A DNA stretch of 64,000 nt from Gnetum montanum (lineage: Eukaryota; Streptophyta; Gnetopsida; Gnetales; Gnetaceae): NCBI GenBank assembly GCA_015680685.1, contig MNCI01009104.1:1541-65540 (forward strand). Reading direction: 5' to 3'. Below are positions 48,141 through 59,597 of the stretch, piece by piece. The notes below the pieces were generated by a model. It did no database searches. It saw only the letters and a program-made list of their open reading frames with translations, and was not told where the DNA came from. The position numbers and the translations under genes are program-made. How positions within the stretch are numbered: the stretch's first letter is position 1; each line of letters starts with the position of its first letter.

Positions 48141-51100
48141 CTAAACATCAGGGATGGGAGGGTCGTCCCCTTTAGACCCGCCAGCATCATGGGTCCCTAC
48201 TCCACTGGGGCCAGCTTCTTGAACATCGTCGTCGCCTTGACCCTATAAAATATAAAAGAGACAATCAACACAAGAAAAAAAGAGAAAACTCCCAAACACT
48301 ACTCAACGAACAAATTTCATGGCAACAAAATGCTTACTGAAGGGGATCCCCCTAAACCGAATTCTAGTCGAGGGAGAATTTCCTCTTCTGAGACGCTAGC
48401 CCAATCAGTCCCATCAAGGCCTAGATTGACATTTTCCAAAGCCTTCCCCTTGTCAACAGCCGACCATGTAGGACGTTTCAAGGGGAATTCACCCACAGAG
48501 ACCTCCCCAGAAGCGGTCGTGATTACCTTAGTAGGCGATTCCATCTCAACAGTTGTATTCTGAGCAAAGGTATCAAACGCAGAGCGTAGACCCAGACCCT
48601 CTACAAACATTTCAAGCTGACACTTTTCTATGGATACTTCCTTTAATGATTTCTTGTAATGGTGCTTGTGGTTCTTCTCATCTTGACCCCACTTACGCAC
48701 CTTGGAAGCGAAAGCCTTCCAATCTTGGCACTTGAGGTTCAGTAGATCTACTTGGGCCTTACGCTCTGCTAGTTTCCGGGTCAGTGACGGGTGGCGATTG
48801 AGCAGGTTCCAATATCTAGTATAAGTGATATCAGAGGTTTGCCAAGAACGATCACCTGTCAGTCTGGCCAAGGCAAACTCATTCCGAGCCTTGAGATCAT
48901 CACGTTCAACTGACAACTCGGAAACTTCTTTTTCCTTTTCTTGGATTTGCAACCATAACTGTTCGATGGAATGCCTACAGGTCCATAACGATTTGGCGTT
49001 ATGTACAAGACCTTCCACCACCTCGTCATAGACCGGCTTGGGTATCTGTTCAACTTCTAGGGGTAGTGTAGGCAAACTTTCAATGCTAACGGTCTCAGAT
49101 GGATCCCACTTCAGCTTGGCACCTACGCACACAAAAAGAACGGGCATTAAACATTAGACGATAAAAAAGAGGTGTGAAACTCGAAAGTTGCAAAAGACTC
49201 GAAACATTTGTACCTATCTAAGGGTGGGCTTCCTGAATACGTTCAACAACCTCGTCGACGATATCGATCACGAAATCCATTTTACTTCACATCTCGGTCC
49301 AAGAAAATGGTCTACGAGTACGAGGTGGACTAGCCTCAGGGGGCATTTCACAGGGAACCACCTTCATAGGCACTTCCAACCACATCGTAGGAATTATCCT
49401 ACCTTTGTCTGAAAGGGATAAAAAACATTAAAGTAAAACACCATAGAAACAACGATTCACCAAGCAACACAATAAAACAAAAGGAGACATACCGTTTTCT
49501 CTGACCCCTTCCAGGTTTGGAGGGTCACCAAGGTCCAATCTTTCCTTAAGGAAGCTACTGAACATTTCATCAACACCACCCTGGTCATCGACCAGTTTTG
49601 TCTCCATGGTGTCTTCCGCTAGCTCCTCTGTCCCTTCCACTTGATCCTTGTCGACCTCTTCCTCCTCAGTTATTAAATCCATCGTAGCTTCCTCCTCCTC
49701 GATAATGGTCTCTAACTCCTGTCTCCTCACTTCTCGAGTCAAGTCTGCAGGCATTAGTTGCATGTAAGCGGTCAAAATGAAAATATGAATAAGACGAAAA
49801 GGATAATGCAATAAGTGCGCCAAGCTTACTTACCTAGAATAGGCATCTTGAACCATATTCGCTTCACCCTTGGCTCTTCCACATTTGAGGCCACCTCATT
49901 TGAGCGTTCATGCTTCGGGAGCTTCGACTTGGCTTTCCCGATGGTCTCCTTGATGACACGTTTAGCTCTCTTTGCAGTATAGGGCACATCATCTGGTTCC
50001 AACCCCACACTGTCACGTGTATGGATTGAAGTACCAGATGACCCTCCTTTCGTGATGGACACAGATTCATGAATCCCCTCAGGTGCATCTTGGGACTCAA
50101 CTATCTCGAACAAATGATTAATCCACGGGTGAGATAATTGAGTGCGATCCTGTAGAACATATTTATTATCCGCACGTACCACTAAAAACTTGGCCAAGCG
50201 ATGCAGATAGCCTGCGAAAAATGCGAATGTAAAATGGGACTATGCCTCAATGTTTGAATGCAATTGCACTATCTCCTTATGAAGGCCCGACAACAAAAAT
50301 TAAGCCCAATTATAACGCATCCCAGTTTCTAAGATGGTTCGCATGATGTGCACAGCTTCAACACCAAGACTCCTGACATGGGACAGGGATTTAGGAAACA
50401 CCCGTACTCGAAACAGGGGATATAATTCATTAACTTCCATCGCATTTAACGTCCCCTGCATAGGGGATCCCTTAGAGCCTTTGACAATACCCAACCAGTC
50501 TTCTAGCTCACGCACCATATGAAGCTCTTTCTATGCGCTGTCCAAAACCACATTTACGCCATCTGCCGGTACAGCGAACAGGTCTGAAAAGAACTTGGCT
50601 GATAGATGGAAAACTATTTTGACACCCTTAATACGGGTGCTGTAGTAGGAGACGGACTTGTCGAATGAATCAACAATCCCGATCATTTCAGCTATGGACA
50701 CATTAGGGCTCGGGGTTGTAAATAACTCCATGAGGCTAGCATCACCCAAACAACAGACAATAGACGGTGGGGCATTGGTGTGCAACCATCGCTGTGCCTT
50801 ACTAATTTCCCCAAACTTCATCGACAGGGTACTCTCAGTTTGTCTTGTCATAACAGGGTCTCCACCGGGAGGGACATCAATTGTCAACACAATTTGAAAT
50901 CATCACATTAGTATGACCACTAGCAGTCGAACAAACACACTAAGGCATCCAGGAAATATTATCACTTACGTTCAATTGTGGACTTTGAGGTGCTAGAACC
51001 CAAGTCAGCATCACGAGGGAAAACTAGTTCATTACGTGACCAATCTCCATGCAACCACCCACAAGCTGTGCATTGTGCAAATGCCCTGGAAAATCGTTTA

Positions 51101-52518
51101 TGGAAATGAACAATGTCACCCTTCGTCTGAGCTAATACAGCTCCGCGAAGGGTAGGACCCGCCATAAAGGTCTCTAAAGCAGCATGAGTCAGGGCAAGCC
51201 CATCATCATTGACGCATGTCGCATCTTGGTTAACTTGGGGCCTACAAAAGAATGGTCATCACAACAAGAGCAAACAATAAACGACAAACTAAACGATCTT
51301 ACCTCTCTAGTTGGTACACAGTGCCAGGAGGGTTCTGAAATAATGTGTGCGCACATGTAGCCAAAAATAAGGTGTTATTGAGATAGTCAGGTCCTCATGG
51401 CAATAGGTCCCACACGCCACTTGTTCGCTCAGGTGTGACTAGACCACCACCTTAAATTTGTCTAGGATGAAGGCGAGGAATTCATAGGCCCCTTCCCTGA
51501 ACGATACCCCATTGTTGTGAATAGTCAGATCAGGGGTAGGTTCATCGGTCTCAAGTGGCCCAAACCATGCTAGTACTCCAACCAGCTTAACTACCAAGAG
51601 GAAAGGCTCAGGATCCCTGCAAGTGACCAGAATGCCGCGATAAACTAGTTATACATGAAAATGAGATGGAAAAACAAAATTCCATGTTGTAGGCCAATAC
51701 TTCAAAAAATTAAAAACTATTTACACTCGGCGTATACGCTGTCAAAAGAAACTGTTTACGCTCGGCGTATACGCTATCAAAAAACTGTTTACACTCGGTG
51801 TATACGCTGTCAAAAGAAACTGTTTACGCTCGGCCTATACGCTATCAACAAACTATTTACACTCGGCGTATACGCTGTCAAAAGAAACTATTTACGCTCG
51901 GCGTATATGCTATCAACAAACTGTTTACACTCGGCGTATATGCTACCTGAAAAGAAAAAAACCACTTATGCTCAGCGTATACGTTGTGAAAACACTCAGC
52001 GTATACGCTGCATGAAAAGAAAAAAACCATTTACGCTCAGTGTGTACGCTGTGAAAACACTCAGCGTGTACACTGCCTAAAAAGAAAAACCGTTTACGCT
52101 CAGCGTATACGCTGTGAAAACAGTCTACACTATACGCTATGAAAACTGTCGACGCTATACGCTGTGGAAATCGTCTACGCTATACGCTGTGGAAACATTC
52201 TACGCTCAGCATACAGACCCTGTATGCTGTACAGACCCTCTACGCTGCGGACCTATGCTCAACGTACAGGCCCTTTACGCTACCAAAACCGTTTATGCTA
52301 CCAAAACTGTCTACGCTGCTGAGACTATGTAGGCCAGATAACAAGTATAGATGAAAAAAAGTTAACAGAGGCAAGATTAGAGCCTACCTGTGTGTCGATC
52401 CAAGCTATGATGGAACCCTTGGCCTATGCAAACACTGTAACATGGCCTCACTTTCCTCTGTGAAAGTCAAATCAGGCCCCTTCCTCCCGTGGCCTTCTAC
52501 TTCCTTGCCCTTGCCCAT
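48141..52518 (-). pseudogene. Eight-exon antisense gene inside the Tat element, product unrecognised
   Basis: Exons on the minus strand: 52518-52388, 51616-51303, 51241-50970, about 50896-49834, 49744-49493, 49408-49214, 49122-48338, 48242-48141. Six introns have clear GT and AG sites (GTAAGT, GTATGT or GTAAGC donors; TTGCAG, TTTCAG or TTTATAG acceptors). Phases fit across the junctions: 2, 2, 1, 1, 1, 1, 0; only the acceptor of exon 4 is unclear. Introns are 61-95 bp except the first (771 bp, repeat array). The coding length is about 1,035 codons. Exon 4 has an FFSDLFAVPADG block, a basic NLS-like stretch near 49970-49910 and much helix; exon 5 is Glu-rich; exon 7 (261 codons, no stop) is a long coiled coil. 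Eight stops and one frame shift (exon 2, near 51440) mark decay. Antisense ORFs are known in Tat elements, usually between pol and the 3' LTR. Function unknown; exon 4 vaguely recalls plant transposon-associated domains. Confidence 0.8.
51715..52345. repeat. GCGTATACGC array filling intron 1 of the antisense gene
   Basis: Alternating units of about 35 and 33 bp, each with CGGCGTATACGCT and an A-rich link, occur about eight times to 51950, then decay into looser TACGCT phrases. The array lies wholly between antisense exons 1 and 2. Confidence 0.88.
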
Positions 52519-52880
52519 TTCGACGTCCTGTATGCNATGGCCTTCTACTTCCTTGCCCTTGCCCATTTCGACGTCCTGTATGCTGAAACTGATAGGGTTT
52601 ACGTTGAGGTTTGAACCTGCACGCTGAGCTGAATCCTGTATGCTAGGGTCTAAGCCTTCACACTCACGCTTACGTCAAAGTTGGAGCCTCTACGCTCATG
52701 CCGAAGTGGCAGCCTCTACGCTCACGTCGAAGTTTGAGCCTCTACGTTCTACGTTTATGCTGGGGTTTGAGTATCTACGCTTACGCTAGGGTTTGAGCTT
52801 CTACGCTTACGCTGAGGTTTACGCTCATGCTCCAGTTTGTTTCAAGTTCACGGTGCCTCCAACAACTGACAGCGTTACAC
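52519..52880 (-). other. 5' leader of the antisense gene
   Basis: Between the TATA box and the ATG the minus strand has many GCGTAGA and GCGTAAG phrases (52600-52850), the same word family as the other arrays. An N at 52536 lies between two copies of a 47-bp segment holding the start codon, so an ATG appears at both 52518 and 52566; only one copy is probably real. Confidence 0.6.
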
Positions 52881-52888
52881 TATATATA
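52881..52888 (-). promoter_or_regulatory. TATA box of the antisense gene
   Basis: TATATATA within the palindrome CTATATATAG lies 363 bp upstream of the antisense ATG. A CCG/CCA-rich tract (52895-52923) is just upstream. The motif reads on both strands, but no plus-strand coding start lies near. Confidence 0.5.
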
Positions 52889-52924
52889 GCACCGCACCGA
52901 CCCCACCACTGCCGCCGCCGCCCT

Positions 52925-53299
52925 TGATTTCAATTAATATTCAATTAATTTTATTTAAAAATTGTCCAAAAGACAAAATACAAAAATATATATATAAAAC
53001 AAAATGAACACTACCACATGTTAATTCCCTCGTAAACCAACTTCAGATGCCCACATTGAACATTTTGGCGCAAACTCTTCGATGCAAATTATACGGCGAC
53101 TAGGCATCGTCAAATCACACATTTGGCCCGGTATGGCCTTAAACTACCACACACGGCCCAGTAAGGCCTTAAACTGCCATATTCGGCTCATATTTGGCCC
53201 GGTAAGGCCTTAAACTGCCACACACGGCCCGGTTAGGCCTTAAACTGCCATGCGTCCCTGTGCGACGATAAACCACCATCGTACATGTACACATGATTT
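52925..53299 (+). repeat. GGCC...TTAAACTGCCA repeats before the RT block
   Basis: From 53121 to 53250 four copies of about 29-44 bp carry GGCCCGGTAAGGCCTTAAACTGCCA or variants. The same phrase occurs after the protease. The remaining sequence (52925-53120) is AT-rich and non-coding. Confidence 0.85.
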
Positions 53300-56200
53300 A
53301 TGTTGCCAAGGAACATGGAACAACACCTATTAGCTCATTCTGCCCTCTGTTTATTGGCAGGAACAAGCCCGATGGATTGTCAACGTTTGTCCACACCATT
53401 GATCATCGATGGACCATATGGAAAGATCATAAGAGAAATCGACATAAATTCCATCAGCTTAGGTACATCAACCGACGACACAATCATAGCCTCAACAGAA
53501 CAAACGCTAGATAGCTACAAAGGTATGATAAAATCTCTTGACATAGAAGCTGATAGAATCATTGAAGACCCGTTGACTGAAACCCCCATCACTATGCCTG
53601 ACGGTGAAATTAAAATATTAAAATTAAGTACACTATTGCAACCTCAACTGGCCAAAGACATAGAAGATGTGCTTCGAGACAACATAAAAGCATTCGCTTG
53701 GTCTTACACTGACATGCTCGGGTTAGATCCTCGAATCGTCCAGCACAATATTATCCTTGATCCAAAATTGAGGCCAGTAAAAGAAAAGGCACGAAAGGTT
53801 AAACCTAAGGTGGCATTGGTAGTTCGCAATGAAATCACCAAACTTTATCAGGCAAGCTTCATTCGGGCTGTCGATTACACCGATTGGGTATCCAACATGG
53901 TCATTGTCCCGAAAAAGAACGGAAGCATTCACTTATGCATTGATTTCCGGGATCTCAATGTTGCAACCATAAAAGATGATTTTCCCCTACCCAGCATCGA
54001 TCAACTTGTTGACTGAACCGCTGGGCACGTCCTATTATCTTTTATGGATGGCTTCTCAGGATACAACCAGATACGCATTAATCCGGAGCATTAGCTCTGG
54101 ACTACCTTTATGACACCATGGGGAACCTTTTGTTACATAATGATGCCCTTTGGTCTCAAGAACACTAGGGCCACATATCAAAGGGCAATGACATTTATTT
54201 TCAGTGATTACATGTTGCACTCGCTCAACGACTATGTGGATGATATCGTGGTTAAATCAAAAACATTAGAACAACACGTACAAGATCTTGACTTGGTACT
54301 AAAGCGTTGTTTAAAATATGAGCTGAGACTTAACCCAAAGAAATGTGTCTTCGGAGTCAAAATAGGAAAAATGCTTGGATTCATAGCCTCGGAAGTAGGG
54401 ATACGAGTAGACCTCGATAAAGTTAAGGCCATAACAAACTTAAAACCACCTAGCAACCTTATTGAACTCCGAGGTCTACAAGGTAGGTTATAGTTCATCA
54501 GGCGGTTCATAGAAAAACTAACGGACAAGTTGAAACCTATGAATCACTTGCTATGTAAGAATGTCCATTTTGAATGGACTCCACAATGCCAGGAAGCATT
54601 TGATAATATTAAAATAGCACTTGTTCAACTACCCACAGTTTATCCACCCCAAAATGATAAACCATTTTACATCTACATTGCCACTTTAGACTCATCAATC
54701 GCATCCATGCTTTGCCAGAAACAAGATGATGGAATCGAAGTCCCTGTCTACTAGTTAAGCCATGCATTAGTAGCCCATGAGAAGAAGTATAACGAGGTGG
54801 AGAGGTCATGTCTAGCTCTTACCTTTTACTTAAAGAAATGGTGACATTACTTCTTCCATAATCAAGTTAACATAATCTGCAAAGCTAATGTTCTCAGAGC
54901 CATCACAGGAAACATTTACGAGTCAAGTAGAATAGCCTGTTGGAAAGCCAGGATAGCTGAGTTTGACCTACACTACATAGTGCAATCATTAGTTAAGGGT
55001 CAAGCCATAGCAAATCAAATGACTACATCACCAACATATGATCAAGTAACGATAAAGCCAGAGTTCCCTGATGAAATTGTGAGTGCAATAGACATAGTAC
55101 CCGATGACTACGATGCCATTTTGAACTTTGATGGAGCGTCCACCTCTCGAGCGGGAAGTGCTGCCACTATCATCACCTATCCCTCCGGGGAGATCCGACC
55201 CTTTGCTTATTGTTTCGACTTTCACTGTACCAACAACATAGCAGAATACGAAGGTCTCCTTAGAGGTCTCATGGTAGCGCTAGCTTCATACATCACACGA
55301 CTAGTGGTCAGGGGAGACTCACAACTAGTTTTGAACCAAGTCACAGATATTTATACATGCAAAGTGCAACATTTACAACCATACTGTGACTTAGCCAAAC
55401 ACTTAATGCGGCAATTCAAAAACATGGACGTGCAACATGTCTCCAGAAACGACAATACCATTGTAGATGCACTGGCCACGGTAGTGCTAAACATATCGCC
55501 TGACATGTTCCATACGTTGCCAAGCTCCATAATCAGTTGTGCTAAACCCATAACCGATGCTCTTGATACATTACCAATTGCATCCATTAATACAACACAT
55601 GCGATAGAATGGTACGACGACATAAAAGAGTACCTTCTACACGGTGAAACACCGCAACATCTAACGAATGCACAAACAGATGCGGTACGAAAGCATTCTC
55701 GGCAATATGCACTGGTAGGGGACACATTGTGTTGTCGATCCTACGAAGGCATACTGCTAACATGTGTTGGTAGCGTTGATGCCCAAACCATCATTAAGCA
55801 AGTACATGACGGACTATGCGGAGGACACATAGCACCTAAAGCAATGGCAACGAAAATCAGACTCTTAGGTTATTATTGGCCACACATGGAGTATGACTGT
55901 CTCTCCAAGGCTAAAACATGCAGTATCTATCAAAGACATAGTAATCTGATTCATGTCCCACCAAATGAGTTGCATATAGCNTGTGACCTGTTTTGGCATC
56001 CCCATGACCATCATCATCGATAACGGGCCACAATTTAGCAGTGTCAAAACCAAAACTTTCTGTGAAAGCCTGGGGATCAAAAACTCATTTTCATCCCCTT
56101 ACTACCCTCAGAGCAATGGGCAAGCAGAACCCACAAATAAAACCATCATCACAGTACTTAAAAAGATACTTACCCAAAGCAGGAAAAAATGGCACGAGCA

Positions 56201-56668
56201 GCTAGTATACGCACTGTGGGCTTATCGTACTACACATCAGACTCCCACAGGTAAAATGCCACATAGTCTTGTTTATAGTTCCGAAGCTGTTTGACCATTA
56301 GAATTATAGGTACCGTCTTTAAGGATCACTCTTTTCGGACTACTCGACGATGGGCAAAACAATGATCTACGCATTGTTAACTTGGAGTTGGTGGAGGAGG
56401 AACGCATACGTGCCCTCGATCAGATTGAATGGTACCAAAAATGACAACGACAATGCCATCAGCATGACGTTCACAAGCGCCCTATCAAAGAAGGTGACCA
56501 TGTACTTAAGGCCATTCGGGAACACCCGGACAAATTCTCGGCCAACTGGGAAGGGCCCTACTTGGTCACCAAAGCATACGAGAACGGAGCATTCAAGTTG
56601 GTTGATATGGAAGGAAATGAGCTTGCAAATTTGACCAATCACTTGTTCTTGAAACCGTTCCATATTTG
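53300..56668 (+). pseudogene. Tat pol: RT, RNase H, archaeal-type RNase H, integrase; decayed
   Basis: The ATG at 53300 starts the RT block: IVPKKNGSIHLCIDFRDLN (53903-53959), FGLKN (54149-54163) and the catalytic YVDD (54233-54244). A first RNase H follows at about 54640-54960. The second, archaeal-type RNase H has FDGAS (55127-55141) and CTNNIAEYEGL (55228-55260), the signature of Tat elements. The integrase zinc part (55800-55950) has H, H, C but Tyr for the last Cys. The integrase core resumes at 55982 with TIIIDNGPQF (56008-56037) and YYPQSNGQAEPTNK (56101-56142), holding the second Asp and the Glu. The first catalytic Asp and about 60 residues are missing at the N at 55981. Stops at 54014, 54091, 54491, 54752 and 54841 break RT and RNase H. 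Confidence 0.9.
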
Positions 56669-57060
56669 AGTATAGGCTTAGGTACATGCTCATCCTAGCA
56701 TCATGACTGTAAACTGATACCACAGCTCGTCCTGACATCATGACGGTAAACTAATACCACAGCTCGTCCTGGGATCATGACGATAAACTGATACCACAGC
56801 TCATCCTGGCATCATGAAGGTAAACTGATACCATAGAATGTCTGCAAAGATAATAAACTAGCACCCGTACAGTACAACAGTAAACTGCCACAGTCACATT
56901 CACCAGAGTCTGCTAAGACTATAAACCGGTTTGTCTCTTCACGATTCGCCAAGACTAGAAACTGGCAATGTACTGTTTGCGACGATGCTAAACGGGAAAT
57001 GTCCAACGGGTCATGAAATAAAACTAACCCATGATAGTCAGCTATGACTATAAACTGGTA
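56669..57060 (+). repeat. 37-bp TAAACTGATACCAC tandem repeats after integrase
   Basis: Four close copies (about 56699-56841) of a 37-bp unit with CATGACGGTAAACTGATACC are followed by looser phrases containing TAAACTG to about 57055. They start 30 bp after the integrase stop codon. Confidence 0.88.
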
Positions 57061-58038
57061 ATTTTCTCTCTAGTACCTCGATCTGTGGCTGCATCCCAAC
57101 TTCATCAGAGCCGCTGCATCGCTCGCCATCGGCCGATCCTAACAACATTGCTGTCATTCATATACACTGCCTAAAATCTCATTCGGTGCCTTTGTTTCAT
57201 CAGTAGCTGTTTAAGTCTAAGCTCACTTACTCACTCATGGTTTTCTTGTCTTCTTGGAGTTGTGTTTGTAGGATGACACTCAGAGGTGTTCGTACAAGAA
57301 TGCACTTCGTCATAAGCAGCAAGGTGAGACGTTGTTCACGACGCACATGACAAGACTAATCAAGCCATTCACTAGTACATCTCCCGTTTCATATCCCACC
57401 TATCCCTCAACATCTTATACTTGGTTACATCCCAAACACACCCTGTACAGCCCGAAACATCGGACATACTGATGCATACTGCGCCACTCTTAAGCGGTTG
57501 CAACCCACAACATGGCATTTGAGCATGTGCATAAAAAAAAGGGGTAGTCCTTCCCACATAAACTATTGATGGGACGACAGTTCCTTCGAAAGCAAACAAT
57601 CAAGTAACATCCTATTGCATGGCTTTGGCTCTCCGCCAACAGGTTCCCCCGAAACACTAAACAAGGGCCCTGTTCCTCCAAAGAACGCAACACATCATCA
57701 CGTGGCTTTGGTTTTGCCAACAAGTCCTCTTGAACATTAAGCAAGAGTCTTGTACCGCCAAAGGATGTACACATCATGTTTTGATTCCAAGAATATAAGC
57801 ATGATCTGCACACATACCTGGACATCCCCTTCACCATGCAGAACCCCTTGATTTCTCCCCAATCCTCACAATCTCCATTTCCCTATCCAGCTACAAACGT
57901 CATTTTCCACAATCCCATGTACTACTGAACGCGATGCGATGACATCTGGCTGAGTCTCAATAGAAAATATTTATACCAAGTTGCTTGTGGTGTTTTGTAC
58001 TTCTTTGTCGACGCTTCTCGGGTCGATTCCTCCAAGCG
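57061..58038 (+). other. Non-coding 3' part of the Tat element
   Basis: No recognised coding region. Two diverged copies of a roughly 70-bp phrase (GGCTTTGGCT...CCAAAGAACG, near 57619 and 57701) are present. The minus-strand open frame 57490-57837 overlaps these repeats and has no support. Confidence 0.5.
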
Positions 58039-58056
58039 TCAACAAAGAGGGGCTAA
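58039..58056 (+). other. Polypurine tract of the Tat element
   Basis: CAACAAAGAGGGGCTAA stands directly before the 3' LTR; the AAAGAGGGG core is a typical plus-strand primer. Confidence 0.8.
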
Positions 58057-59597
58057 TGAAACACCACAAAATTCTGAGCTTAGTACTTCTCCAACAAAAA
58101 TCAAGCTAAGTCATGACGTTCCCCATCATGACTAAAGCTTTAGGGCCCCACAGATAGCTTTAAGTAGAGTCGGGCTCAATCGTTCCCTGGGACCCGCAGA
58201 CGACCACGGCAACATCTGCTATCAAACATGGCAACTTCGGAGCTCAAGATACTTAGTCTTCACTAAGTATGCATTCACAGCGTATACGCCCAGGTATGCA
58301 TTCACAGCGTATACACCCAGCATACATGCCTCACATGTACGCTCAGCATATATGACTGATGTATACGCCCGACATGCAATCCTCGAAGATGGCATGGAAA
58401 CAGCACTTCAGAGCAAAATTTGGTACAAGGCATCAACTCACACGAACCGAGCAATCATTAGGTGTTGACATCATGAATTTTGGAGTTTATACGTTGAGTA
58501 TGCAATGTATACGCCCAGCGTATACGCCCAATAGATGCAACATGTACGCCCAGCGTATATGCCCAGCAGATACAGCGTATACTCCCGGCATGCATCCACA
58601 GCGTATACGCCCAACGTGTATGCCCAGCGTATACGCTCGACATGTACAAAGTGCACGACTAGTGTGCAGCACAACGTAAACCAATCCAAGCTCTCCATAG
58701 CCGTGTCAGATCAAGGTCAACCAAGCTAAACATCTACAGGCAGCATCTTCATGGCATCCGAATTCAAATTTGAGGGCCGAACGAGTTCTTTTGTGTCGAT
58801 TAAGACTATACGCCGAGGACATATGTCCAGCATGTATATGTTGGCGTACAGTAGTGTATGATGGCGTGCAGCATGCTGCACACTTGTAAAATTTCGTTCT
58901 TTTGCACTCGGTCAACGAGCCACATGTCACCCAACCCGAAAGTCCAACACTCCATAGCCAATCATCTCCTCTCAAAGCCCGAGTCCCACGTCTCAACTTG
59001 TATAAAAGAACCCAATTTTTCACTAGACCAAATGTGGGNGGGGGGGGGGGGGGGCAATATTTGAGCAAAAAACTAGAGAAGAAAAAAGAACCAGAGACGT
59101 TAAGAAACCAGAGCAAAAACCTTGTACGCTGGATCTCGACCTTGCACGTTGAGCATACAGCTTTTACGCTGTGCCTGCAGTTGAACCCAACGCACAGTCA
59201 TCCCTGCATCCACCGGGGCTATTCATCCGCCTTATGTCAGAGTCATAACTGCGTTAGACCGATGCATTGTAACTCTCATTTCGTAATAATATTGCTACAT
59301 TTCTTTGCTAAAATCTGTTACAGTTTTTCATTCATTGTTGCATGTTTACTGTTTACGCTCTTGTACGTTTACGCTCCGTTTTACATTCGTTACGCCGTTT
59401 ACATATAACCCAGCGTACAATATATTGGTGTACGTTCGGGGAAACCCTTACCTAATCCACATGCGAACCACTCAAGGTACTTTGCCTTTGTTAATTCCAG
59501 CTTGCCCTCAAGCGAAGGTAGGGTCTTCTGTGCGTGTCTTGAGATCTCCATGTTTCTGTTTCATTCCAGCCGGAGACCGACGATTTCAGATGGTACA
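58057..59597 (+). repeat. 3' LTR of the Tat element
   Basis: 1,541 bp, same ends as the 5' LTR, followed by GTGAT. It has CCAAT at 58968-58972 and TATAAAAG at 59001-59008. A G-run with a single N at 59039 marks an unresolved homopolymer. Motif arrays in U3 differ in copy number from the 5' LTR. Confidence 0.92.

Larger units (their letters stand above)
40889..59597 (+). mobile_element. Giant Tat/Ogre-type Gypsy retrotransposon carrying an antisense gene
   Basis: The element is 18,709 bp with LTRs 40889-42451 and 58057-59597 and perfect target duplications GTGAT (40884-40888 and 59598-59602). Order on the plus strand: LTR, primer site, repeat-rich leader, gag, protease, 5.7 kb spacer, RT, RNase H, a second archaeal-type RNase H, integrase, non-coding tail, purine tract, LTR. 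The second RNase H is diagnostic of the Tat lineage, which includes the largest plant retrotransposons. The spacer between protease and RT, where Ogre elements have an intron, holds a spliced minus-strand gene. In the first 230 bp the LTRs differ by about 4 %. Stops and shifts in gag and pol show it is inactive. Confidence 0.93.

Noticed and set aside
57490-57837. 115-aa minus-strand frame in the Tat 3' region
   Set aside because: It overlaps a diverged repeat pair, has no motif, and no splice or promoter context was seen.
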